Shown here in pieces: positions 55,076 through 64,000 of a stretch of 64,000 bases of DNA. Below the pieces are notes generated by a model that was not told where the DNA came from, made no database searches, and was given only the letters and a program-made list of their open reading frames with translations. A program made the translations under genes and the position numbers. The stretch lies in NCBI GenBank assembly GCA_047967505.1, contig CM106538.1; one strand, written 5' to 3'. This DNA is from Dipteris shenzhenensis. Its lineage: Eukaryota > Polypodiophyta > Polypodiopsida > Gleicheniales. The first letter of the stretch is position 1, and each line of letters begins with the position of its first letter.

Positions 55076-55800
55076 TGATCAGCAGAAGAAGGGTGCCAGC
55101 TCAGAGTCAGAGGAGTCAACTCACGTGGCGGTAGGGGAACTTTTCTTGGTGGCCACTCCGTGTGCTACCGAGATTAGGTACATCGACCTCAGTATTACTA
55201 TCAGGATGTCAGACATTGAGGATTGGTCAGAAGAGGAGTTAGGATCCCTTGTGAAGGTGATGGATAGTGGCGTGTGCTTGGAGTCATCTAGGTGCTTGGC
55301 TGGTGTTACTGAAGTAGAGGGGGATTCTTCGACAAGACTTGAGGACTCAGGATCATATGGTGGCTATGAGGGGGACAACAATACAGAACCACATTTGGAG
55401 CTTGACGGTCCAGGTAAACTAGATTTGTGCCTGGGATATGATGTCTCGGGTATGTTGTGTGGTTGCAGACCTAGCCATACGGAGGACAGGTTGAAACAGT
55501 CCCTAAGAGCTTGGTGCTTGGAGGACTTCAGGCTGTTCACCTATCATGAGGGGGACAGTTGGAGGATGCTCATACCTGGAGAGCTTGAGTTCAGAGGCAG
55601 GTTCATGACTGAAGGTGGCGGTGCCATTAGGCGCTGTCAGATATGGACCTGTGTACCAGACTGGTATGCGAAAGCAGAACTGGACCTAGCTGAGTGGAAG
55701 CCACTGGTTGAAAAGCTATGATGATGCCATATTGTTCCAGAGGGCTACGACAAGTAAGCTACTGGAGCATCTTCATCGACAGATTGGGATCGGGCCAAGA
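55075..55800 (+). other. Unrecognised coding-like region after gag
   Basis: A single frame runs through KKADQQKKGASSESEE, VAVGELFLVATPCATEIRYI, IEDWSEEELGSLVKVMDSG, then an acidic stretch, and CRPSHTEDRLKQSLRAWCLE, PDWYAKAELDLAEWKPLVEK to a stop at 55721. It has the length and composition of a real domain, without RT or integrase motifs. I do not recognise it. Confidence 0.45.
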
Positions 55801-55805
55801 TGGGT

Positions 55806-56944
55806 TGTTGAGAGGGGGTGGAATATGGAAGGTCACCTCCCCGTCCGTAAGCCCTCATATGAGCAGAGCATTGGGGGGGTGAGCCTGGAGTTTGAGAGAC
55901 TGCCACATGGACAGCATCATGACTGCCATGTGGGCAAGGACCAGACAAAGAAAAGAGGAATACCTTCTGGGAGTAGATCAGCAGAGTGGGTGAGGCAACT
56001 GGTAAAGGCAATTCCAGGAGCAAATCTGTGGCTGAGTGGAGCTCCAGAGGAAGGCAAGAAGACTGCAACAGATGGCGCATCTGTATGGAACAGATGATGG
56101 GGATATCAGGCCCTAGATCTGGCCTGGCAAGGGGCGAATCAGGAGCAGCAGCAAGGAGGGGTTATCCTGGGGCACAGGCGCCCAGGTGGTGAGGTCTTTG
56201 GCGGGGATTGTGGGCAGGCTGATGGCCTGCAACAAGCCCAGGAAGAAGGTGGGGTAGGCAGCAAGGAGGTCAGCCAGTACAAGGACTGGTTGGGCTGGTT
56301 GGAGCCAGCCAACCAGGTCGGGGTTAGGCAGATCAAAGGGCTCAGCGTGGAAAGGAGGGCCGGAAGGCCCTGGTTTGTGGACCCACAAAGTCAGTGGGGA
56401 GTGGTATAAGTCGGTCAATAAGGGGACTGCCAGTTGGTCCATTTTTGGGGGCATTGAGCCCTATAAAAGGAGGCCCTTGCGGCCTCGTTTTGGTATCTAG
56501 CAGTGCAGCCAGAAAGGAGCAGCAGAAGTCTTCTTGGGCCTACATCCAGGAAGTGAAGGAGGGTCAGAGGAGCTGCAGACTTAGCTCATCATTGGATGAA
56601 GCCTAGGCTATCTTCCAGAGCAACAAGGTGCTGAGATCTGGACAGAAAGTCTACATACACTTCAGGTGGAGCACGCAGGCTCAGAGATCTAGAGGTGCTA
56701 GGCATTTAGTAGAACCTTTTGGTATTGTGTCTTGTCCAGTTTTGGACGGAAATATAAAGTGTTGCTTCTATGTTTGTCTCTGAGCACAGTCTCTTTGCTA
56801 GTCTGCACATACACATGAATGTTGTGAAGTGTACACACTTGATGAAGCTTGATTCTATAGTGAAACACTTTCGCGTGTAAATCCTGGGCTAATCTATCAG
56901 TCTTCCGTGCGAGATACCTTTAGTGGGATTTCAGTCTTCTAACA
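55806..56944 (+). repeat. Right LTR of gag-only element
   Basis: It starts at 55806 (TGTTGAGAGG) or 55819 (TGGAATATGG) and ends CTTCTAACA at 56944. TATAAAA is at 56462-56468. Confidence 0.8.
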
Positions 56945-57308
56945 CAAAGCCTAAAGAACGGGATGCAAGGGATGAACACATGAGTTGATGCTGCTACAAG
57001 AAAGAGTGTGACAATAAACACAAGGATGGAAAGACAGTTCACTGTGTCACTGCTGAAGAAACTTCATCGAAAGTCCAATGTGACAACAATTCTGTGTTCT
57101 AAAGCACTTCTCTCGTGCTTTCTTGCGATTGAATAAAGTGCACTAGTGCTGGTGCACTTTGGAGTCCGGGGTTTTGAGGCTGATCTTGGCTTGATGTTCG
57201 TATGGTGTTTAATATGTGGAATCACGTCTGCATTCATGTGTGGATGACTTGGGATATGATCAGTCATGGCCCAGAAAACGGATCTTTGTCTAGAGATCAT
57301 TCAAGTAT
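56945..57308. other. No recognised gene
   Basis: Unassigned unique-looking sequence after the gag-only element. I see no domain, LTR end or repeat in it. Confidence 0.5.
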
Positions 57309-57442
57309 GCGTCCGACAGCTTGACACTGGGCCATTCTCTGCTAGCTGCTTGAAGGGAGACAGGGAGGGATGGGAGGCAGGGACGGAGATGAGAGGAAAA
57401 GCGACAAGTGGTGCAACGAACCAGTGTCAAGCTGTCGGACGC
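57309..57442. repeat. Perfect 22-bp inverted repeat with 90-base loop
   Basis: GCGTCCGACAGCTTGACACT plus GG (57309-57330) is exactly reverse-complementary to 57421-57442. The loop is purine-rich. It stands just upstream of the possible gene at 57.4-58.5 kb. Confidence 0.93.
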
Positions 57443-57719
57443 CCTCGAAGCTCTTCCTGGGACTAACGGCCATGCTGCCCATTCCTAATGGCTATGCGAA
57501 CTTTGACGACTCACAAACTGGGTGCAACCAAAGCGTCCTCCGGTACATCTTCCAGGGGGCGTATCAAGTAGATGAAGACCTCTACATTTCTATTAATGCG
57601 ATAGAAATGCGAAATTCCTCAATGCAATTCTGCATTATGCAGCAGCTGCATCCTAGCAGAAGCTCATGCAGTCATCCAGTGCTTCTTCAGGTACTCTCCT
57701 CCTTCGGCTTCTAGTGCTA

Positions 57720-58533
57720 CCTCTCTCTCTTCTTCTACTTCTTCTTCCCCTTCTTCTCTGTTCATTTTTTTGATTTCTCCCCTGCATTTCCTCCCTCTTT
57801 CCCTGCATTTCCTCCTTCCCTTCCTCCCAATTTGGACCTCCCCCAGCTCGCTCCTCAGTCTCCAGCTTCCCTGCATCTTCTTGATCCATTTCCTGCAAAC
57901 ATTCGGTAAGCTTTCAGCTTTCTCTTGTCTCCGCTTCTGCTCCTTGTCTCGTCCTTCCCACCATCAGCTTCTCCTCGCTTTTCTGCTCTTCTCTTCCACT
58001 CAGTCGCCTGTTCTCTCCGTGCTAGGGTTTTCCCTTTTGTCCTCGACCCCGTCTGAGAACTACGCTTCCGGTTCCTTGCGTCCCTTACAATGGCCACAAT
58101 TTTGGCCGTATGTTGCATGCGGATTAGCCGTGGCTTTTCGATTGATAGGAATACCGAGCGCCCGCCGTCGGTGGTGCTCTTCGGCCGTGACAAACATGCA
58201 TATTTTGCTCGTGTAACTCAATGCCCGGTTAACAGAGTCATACTTGGCCTATACCTTCCCAATGCGGCAAGCTCTGACTGCGTGTAACATGATTTTGCAG
58301 TAGCTATAGCGTTTTTGGTCGATTCATGTAGACTCACAGAGGCAAGACCAAGAGAACTGCATGCGCGGCGGTTGTTTAAAGTTGAATCTTCCTGTTCATT
58401 ATTATGCTTAATTTTCCCTCTCTCTCTTTGTACAGATAGGCCTGTTTTAACAAGTACAGTGGCAAGACTTCAAAGACTAGCACTAGAAATGCGAAATTCG
58501 ATTAATTCTTGGGGACCTACTCAAACACTATAA
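57720..58533 (+). CDS. Possible small plant gene with pyrimidine-rich leader
   Basis: From about 57715 the plus strand looks like a plant transcript leader: CTTCTT runs, a possible first donor ATTCG/gtaagc near 57903, and CTAGGGTTTTCCC near 58022. An ATG at 58090 opens a 65-residue frame, MATILAVCCMRISRGFSIDR then NTERPPSVVLFGRDKHAYFA. It either ends at 58287 or is spliced, for example from CCG/gttaac near 58230 to the good acceptor CTCTTTGTACAG (ends 58435). The stretch after that reads RPVLTSTVARLQRLALEMRN and ends near 58533, but the phases of that pair do not fit. No family recognised. Confidence 0.3.
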
Positions 58534-58539
58534 AAAGAG

Positions 58540-59330
58540 AGCATAAAATTGGATGCCCAAAAGAGAGCATCAAATTGGAGGCCCCATGGAAGGAGATTAA
58601 GAGTGTGCAAAGAGAATGGCCCAAAAGTCTGACTCGAAATCATCAATGCTCTATAAGTGCACCAACCACAAATTAACACCTAAGAGAGCATAAATAATAA
58701 CAATGATTTTATTTTTCCCATCTCAAAACCACAACTACTACGCAAAAAGAGAAGACGTACACAATATAATGACTTACATAGCTGGACTGGTTTTGAGGGA
58801 TCCCTTATTGTGAGGAGTCACTCACCGAAAGAGCATCGTCTTGTTCCTCCCATTCGTTGGGCGGCTCCTCAAATATCACCTAACTCATAGGGGTGATCCA
58901 AGGTGAGAGCCTAGGATCGATGGAGGCAACAATTTCATGGGTACAAAGGGTAGTACGAGCAGGGTGTGCATAGAGCCATCACAAAGGGCTTTTAAGGAAA
59001 GCTTGGGACCACACTCAAACTAGAAGAGCAATTTGTGGAGAAGAATGCCAAGCAAATGCCACACAAAAGTCGAACAAGAGAAGATGGGTCAAGAAACACA
59101 CAATGAGTAATTTCAAACATGTACAAGCAAGTAGACATCTAATCTGGACCACAAAATTCAAGCCTGTAAGTCTTGCAAACACTAGTGAGTTCTCAAAGTG
59201 TAGTACATGTTCAGAGATCAAGGAATAGTTGGGGGCAACAGAATGTATACAAGAACGTGATTAACTCTTGAGGCGACATTGATGTCACATGCTATAACAA
59301 CAAAGCTATAGAAACCTTCACTATGCATGG
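58540..59330. other. No recognised gene
   Basis: It contains a repeat-like stretch beginning GAGAGCATAAAATTGGA (58540-58640) with similarity to 52077-52160. The rest is unassigned. Confidence 0.4.
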
Positions 59331-59333
59331 TGC

Positions 59334-60260
59334 TTGGCATCACAATTGAATCCACACAAAAATTTGTGCATCATACATGACAAGATGGATCAACAAAAGA
59401 TAGCAATACCAAGATTGTCACTTTCACTAATAGGAGTTATTACACATGGGCATGGGGAAGGGCATTATGGTCACTTTGCTTTGGGATTATGGCCTCATGA
59501 TCCAAACTTCACTATTGCATCATTGTCCATGTGTTTACGAAACTTGGAGAGGTTGGAGAGACATGAGAAGGGTGATCTGGCAGAGGATGGTATGCTGAGA
59601 TCAAGCAATGTAATTTTGCGAGCACTAAATTCACGAAAGGCACCGAATCATCACCAAGGTAATCTCAATCAACACATGTGTGTGGATAAGATGGTGGCAT
59701 CGAATGGTTAAATGGAGTTCAAATGATTTCCTGAAAACTTGCAACTACAACTTGACAATTGTGGATCAGAGAATAAAAATCGTTACTTGTTTGCATTTTT
59801 TCGCTCTTGGTGGCACGAGGGACCTTCAAGATGATACAGCTGGGATTTCTTATGGTGGGTCATAGACATGAGGACATTAATGCCATGTTTAGCAAACTCT
59901 TTGAGACGCTCAAGATAAGCATGACTTTCACTTTCCCACACCTGATGCATCATTTTCAAATGTGTTAATCTTCAAGGCCCGCACCATTCCTCATAACCCA
60001 TGTCCTTGACTTCAAGAGTTACATCGATGGCTTCTTGTGTGATGAGTAGGATTCATTGGTGGGACATTCAAAGCCAATCCAATTTAGGTTTTATATGAAA
60101 GGAAACATGTCAAACATGCAGTCCTGAGTGGCTATCGAGAGAAGATGGCATTGATTGTGGAAGAGGGACAATTTTGGCAGCCTATGCTTCCAACAGGGTC
60201 CCCAATGCTGGTACCCATTTTGAATACATAAAGGATCACTAAGAGGTGGTAGGAGCCATC
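59334..60260 (+). pseudogene. DUF7869-like protein remnant (probably transposon-derived)
   Basis: An open frame (59334-59711) reads KMDQQKIAIPRL, GVITHGHGEGHYGHFALGLW and PHDPNFTIASLSMCLRNLER. After a stop come LQLDNCGSENKNRYLFAFF near 59745-59805 and, one frame over, VARGTFKMIQLGFLMVGHRH-EDINAMFSKLF (59810-59900). MDQ-K-AIP, the LDNC-ENKNR-LF and GHxHEDI-F motifs in this order are what I recall from DUF7869 proteins, which are abundant in bryophyte, fern and algal genomes. They are thought to be transposon-related. At least two stops and a frameshift. The assignment is from memory and needs a profile search. Confidence 0.5.
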
Positions 60261-60463
60261 AAAGGTTACCTAAGATGGTCAATAGCACAAGGTCCAGATG
60301 GGAGAGTATAGATAGTATTGAATTTGCATGGATGCATATGAGTACTAAACTCCCAAAAAAATTAAAAATCCCATCAAAACATGCGGCAAAGGCCCAAGAA
60401 AATCTATGGTTGTCCTCTGGAGATGCATTGTTGTGATGTAACAAGCATATGAAAGCCTTGTAA

Positions 60464-60530
60464 ATGGTGTTTTATAAACACCATCATATTGAGTATTTAT
60501 AAATAGTGTTTTATAAACACCACCAATGTG
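60464..60530. repeat. Two near-palindromic AT-rich repeats
   Basis: GGTGTTTTATAAACACC (60464-60480) and GTGTTTTATAAACACCACC (60505-60523) are near-palindromes, each followed by a GAGTATTT motif. The unit is about 43 bp. Confidence 0.6.
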
Positions 60531-60909
60531 AGTATTTTCAATCCTATACCAAGTGGATGCATATTGATAGTGTTATAAAACTACAAACACACCATGCAAG
60601 TTCCATACTATCTCATGGCAAGTTCCATGCAACTATTAAAACATATTGTCTCATGGCGAGTTCCATATTAATGAAATTCCCAAATTCAATGGGATTTTCT
60701 CATTTGGGGATTCCCAAAGTATCTGACAATTTGCAAATTCCCTGATACGGTGTTGTGGACATTATAAGCAATAGTGCAGATCGTACAAGCAATCGATGTT
60801 GAATTAAAGCATGCAAAATGTAGGTAAGCTGTAATTGGTCCAAGAAACCCTATTGAAGGAGGATAGGTTATAAAAGATGAAATAGGAAAACATATAACAA
60901 CAATCACAG

Positions 60910-61980
60910 TACCAAGATGATCCAAATCAATAATTGTGTGATCGCAGCATACAAGCTGGCAGCCACGTGGATAATAAAAGCCATCACCTCTCCTAACAGT
61001 GACTGGGCTAACCTCCTACTTAGAAAATTTAAATTTGTGAGACCCTATAGGGCCCCTAGGTGGAAGGATTTTCCTCTCCTCTCTGCTATTGGTAACCCAA
61101 AGCCCTGCATGACTAAGGGAAGTTAGCTTTGGAAAACCTTATGGGGGGCCTTTGAACATATCAGGAGTCACATTGTTCTCTCTGGTAAAGGGAGTTTCAT
61201 GACTCTGGACTCAATCTGGGTGTCTATTTTTTTTACCAAATAGCAATTAAGTGATGAGGACTTCCTAAAAGCATGGCAACTCTCAAAGAAGGGACTAAGC
61301 AACTGGGGAGATTTGTGGGACAAAACCAACCTCAAATGAAAGATATGGCTGGAGATAAGAAGGGAATACAGACTCAGTAATGCAGATCAAGAGCTGGTTA
61401 TGAATAGATTACAATTGTTGGAGGGAGACGTTACCTAGAAAGGGGGCAGCGTCTTAAACTTCACTAGAGAGCTTAGGTACTCATTCTGAGGGCATTGAGG
61501 AGGTTGTTTCCACACTCAATGCTAGATGGAATCTTGTTGATGCTGAAAGGAAATGGGAAATCATGTTTTCATTGATTTGGGATAGAAGGATACTAAAGAA
61601 AATGTATACTCTTTTGTGGCTAATTCTCCATAAAGCTGTCTGGACTAGTTGCAGAAGCCTTAGGATTGGTAAGGGAGATGGCACCTGTAAATCTTGTTTT
61701 GGACTCAAAAAAGACATATTCCATGTGTTTATCTCATGCCCCAGGGCAAGAAAAGTCTGGAAGGTGGTTCACTTAAGGCTAAGGGAACCAATCAGTTGGA
61801 AGCCACTTCCTTGGGGGATGCACTCAAGATGCCTTATGCCACATGGGTGTACATCAGGGCACATGCTTTATGGTTTATTTGGATTGCTAGAAATGCTTAT
61901 CAATTTAATGATGTAGTCATGCATGATGATTAGTTGTTTTTGAATTGGTATGGAAGGTATTTTCTTACTAACTGAGCACT
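60910..61980 (+). pseudogene. LINE remnant of a third type (C-terminus with zf-RVT)
   Basis: Frames read SPNSDWANLLLRKFKFVR near 60985-61045, LWKTLWGAF near 61130 and GKGSFMTLDSIWVS near 61185. Then comes the zinc-binding end LLWLILHKAVWTSCRSLRIG, CKSCFGLKKDIFHVFISCPR with ARKVW (61610-61760). That is the zf-RVT pattern found at the end of plant L1-type ORF2. The wording differs from families 1 and 2. Several stops are present and no RT core is left. Confidence 0.62.
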
Positions 61981-62019
61981 ACCTTCTATGGTCTAGGCCA
62001 AATTCCTGCTTGATGAAGT

Positions 62020-62214
62020 ATGCTTGTGTTACTCTACACTGTTAAGTTGGGGCCTATCAAAATCAATTTTAAGTTGGGTTGGAATGGATCCTATCGGCTA
62101 GTGGAAGTATTCGGTAGTGGGACAGTTCAACTCATAGATTTAAAAGGTATTGTGTTCTTCGAGTTGTACAATCGAAGCAAAGTAAATCCATACCAAGCAA
62201 CGAGTTCTTTTTGA
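62020..62214 (+). pseudogene. Gypsy integrase C-terminal remnant
   Basis: The 64-residue frame reads KLGPIKINFKLGWNGSYRLV, EVFGSGTVQLIDLKG and YNRSKVNPYQ. This is the end of a Ty3/Gypsy integrase (K-GP-KL-W-GPY-V, GT-QL-DL-G, N-S-KPY), without the catalytic core. It belongs to a lineage other than the chromovirus at 15.3-22 kb. Confidence 0.6.
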
Positions 62215-62439
62215 CAAACAAAACCTAGAACTGGATGACTTGATTGACAATGCCTTGATGAATATCTCAGAATATTAATGCTGGCTAGCTATTTGGTCAT
62301 GGTGGGGCAAATGCATTGCATCCCACCACATGATAGGATTAACATTGAAGGCTTATTAATGCAAGATCATGAAAAAGCAAGGGAGGCTCATGGAACCATT
62401 GATTTGATAGGAACCATAGTTGCAGATTCGAACTGACTA

Positions 62440-63014
62440 CACTTGTTTAGGAACTCTATTGTTCGACCTTACTTGAAGATTAAGTATACCTCTTCATCAT
62501 CGCCATCTTCATCATCTTCAACAATACTCGCTATGATATTTCTTGGCACAGCTCTCAAGATTTTCTCATCCTTTCTGATCCCTCTACCTCTATTGCGCCA
62601 ATCTCCCCTAATTACCCAGTCTTTTCATGAGCCATCTTCCTCGTCTTTTGCCACCTACATTATCTTCATCATCAGGGAGGGAGAAGAGCACTCAATGCAA
62701 CAGAAGCGAAAAGGGAGCTCTCATGTTTCACTGCTGTAGCTATCAAAGACTTTTCTATTGATGTTCTCATAGGCATCCTAGAGACCAATTGCCTATTGAA
62801 GTTTGCACAGATGCCATGGAAGGAAGTCTACGATGAGGAGCTTGTGGAAGATACCCTCGACTCCTATGATGAGGACAACCAAAGACTCATCATCAATGAG
62901 ACCCATGTTAGAAAACCTTCGTACCTATTTAAGAAGGCCTTTAAGTTGGTAGATGATAGGTGGTGCGACGCCTACTTTGAGGATGGGAGTTGTCTTCGCA
63001 GGGTTACTTGATCA
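62440..63014 (+). other. Unrecognised frames with protein-like tail
   Basis: The frame 62796-63011 reads FAQMPWKEVYDEELVEDTLD, then INETHVRKPSYLFKKAFKLV, and ends LRRVT. It is preceded by a Ser-rich stretch in another frame (62443-62739). I cannot assign it. It may be an old gene exon or the end of the Gypsy remnant. Confidence 0.3.
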
Positions 63015-63104
63015 CAGTAAGGCCAGCGATAAGAGTTTGAAGACAACCTTCTGAGCTAGAGAAGTTAATAAGTAGCCATGTAATGGAATCCAAGTCTACG
63101 AGTA

Positions 63105-63152
63105 GCATGACCCGTCTACGACGGGTTAAAGACCCGCTCCGCTGGGTCTCAA
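63105..63152. repeat. Two small adjacent hairpins
   Basis: ACCCGTCTACGACGGGT and GACCCGCTCCGCTGGGTC follow each other directly. Confidence 0.55.
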
Positions 63153-63309
63153 AGTGAGATTTAAAAATGTTTGTAATTTCTAGCAATAGAATTTCAAGTT
63201 TCAAATCCTCCAGCATAGGCACCACTTGGCTTGGCTCTATGCTCAGTTTTACTGAACTATTCAGTTAGAAGAGAGGCAAAGCATTCGCACAACACCCACC
63301 CCCCTTCTT

Positions 63310-63318
63310 GCACACCAC

Positions 63319-63354
<36 letters not shown>

Positions 63355-63391
63355 TTTGATTGTGTCCCTCATGATGCACACGCACATGCAC

Positions 63392-63439
<48 letters not shown>

Positions 63440-63799
63440 ATCTATATATATATATATCTCCATTGTAAGTTTGCTAGAATTCTCGGTCAAAGCAAGCAAC
63501 ATCTCAGTTTGTCAAAGGAAAAATAAGACTTCTATGTTGGCAATAATCCATGCACTATCTTAGAACATAATAACGATTGACGCAAAAGAATGACAACCAA
63601 AAAGAGAATAGCAATTCTATGTTTCTCAACTCGATGGAGCCCATAGCAAATACAATAAGACACCGTTAGGCTGCTAGGCTCCTATCTCCCCCCCCCCCCC
63701 CCTCTCTCTCTCTCTCTCTATCCCTATCTCCCCCCCCCCCCTCTCTCTCTCCTCTCTCTCTCTCCTCCCTCCCTCCCCCTTCTGTCTCTCTCTCTCTCT

Positions 63800-63841
<42 letters not shown>

Positions 63842-63849
63842 CCCCCCTC

Positions 63850-63895
<46 letters not shown>

Positions 63896-63898
63896 CCT

Positions 63899-63930
<32 letters not shown>

Positions 63931-64000
63931 CCTCCCCTCTCTCTCTATCCCTCTCTCTCTCTCTCTCTCTCTTCTCCCTCCCCCCCTCTCTCTATCCCTA
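63310..64000. repeat. CT/C microsatellite block
   Basis: Long runs of CT with C runs of 8-13 bases, a TATATATA stretch near 63438-63455, and an intervening unique stretch (63460-63680). The block continues to the end of the window. Confidence 0.9.

Larger units (their letters stand above)
52967..56944 (+). mobile_element. Gag-only LTR retrotransposon (TR-GAG type), 3.98 kb
   Basis: Two LTRs of about 1.13 kb (52967-54094; 55806 or 55819-56944) flank an interior of only 1.7 kb. The interior starts with TGGTACTAGAGCCC (54095-54108), a tRNA-iMet primer site with a two-base change. It contains a Copia-type gag and then about 700 bp of unrecognised coding-like sequence. A GAGAGGGGG tract (55810-55818) precedes the right LTR. 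There is no protease, integrase, RT or RNase H. This is the layout of non-autonomous TR-GAG elements. A related LTR lies at 23229-24413. I could not match five-base target-site duplications. Confidence 0.82.

Noticed and set aside
52962-56949. Five-base duplication around the gag-only element
   Set aside because: Bases next to the LTRs (AGTGT or TAGAG against CAAAG) do not match at either possible LTR start.
63310-64000. CT/C blocks as a CRISPR-like or satellite array
   Set aside because: They are simple microsatellites without spacers or a longer unit.

Overview
This is a transposon-dense window from a land-plant nuclear genome. Primer binding sites complementary to plant initiator tRNA-Met, Copia and chromodomain Gypsy elements, a TRIM, a gag-only LTR element, several LINE families, CT/AG microsatellites and very long introns all fit a large, repeat-rich genome. 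The only gene with a clear cellular function is a minus-strand LRR gene at 2366-12218. It resembles DRC3/LRRC48, a subunit of the nexin-dynein regulatory complex of motile cilia. Such genes are kept by plants with flagellated sperm (bryophytes, lycophytes, ferns, cycads, Ginkgo) and lost by conifers and flowering plants. Together with the repeat load, a fern is my first guess and a cycad or Ginkgo the alternative. This is inference.

Layout. 1-12.3 kb: a Copia gag remnant, a complete TRIM with target-site duplication, three DRC3-like exons, and between two of them a 9.3-kb intron holding a LINE with a 5' inversion, a second-family LINE and gag remnants. 12.3-15.2 kb: more second-family LINE pieces. 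15.26-22.02 kb: a complete Ty3/Gypsy chromovirus with about 1% LTR divergence, but internal stops and frameshifts. 23.2-24.4 kb: an isolated LTR of the gag-only family. 24.4-26.7 kb: a second-family LINE split by a probable hAT end. 26.7-27.2 kb: a polypyrimidine tract. 27.2-43.8 kb: a nest. An older family-1 LINE holds a half Copia next to a fold-back, and a younger family-1 LINE, itself split by a second Copia element. 44.8-51.4 kb: second-family LINEs in both orientations, one inserted in another. 52.97-56.94 kb: a gag-only LTR element with two LTRs of about 1.13 kb and no pol. 57-59 kb: a possible small gene with a pyrimidine-rich leader, preceded by a perfect 22-bp inverted repeat. 59.3-62.2 kb: a DUF7869-like remnant, a third LINE type and a Gypsy integrase tail. 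63.3-64 kb: CT/C microsatellites.

There is no operon-like organisation. The genes here are a mobile-element community. Every LTR element whose primer site is visible uses tRNA-iMet, and every pol I could read carries inactivating lesions. The TRIM and the gag-only element would need enzymes from elsewhere.

I did not recognise any rRNA, tRNA, CRISPR or virus genome. Boundaries of old fragments are approximate. Exon and LTR boundaries are given to the base where splice sites or TG...CA ends fix them.
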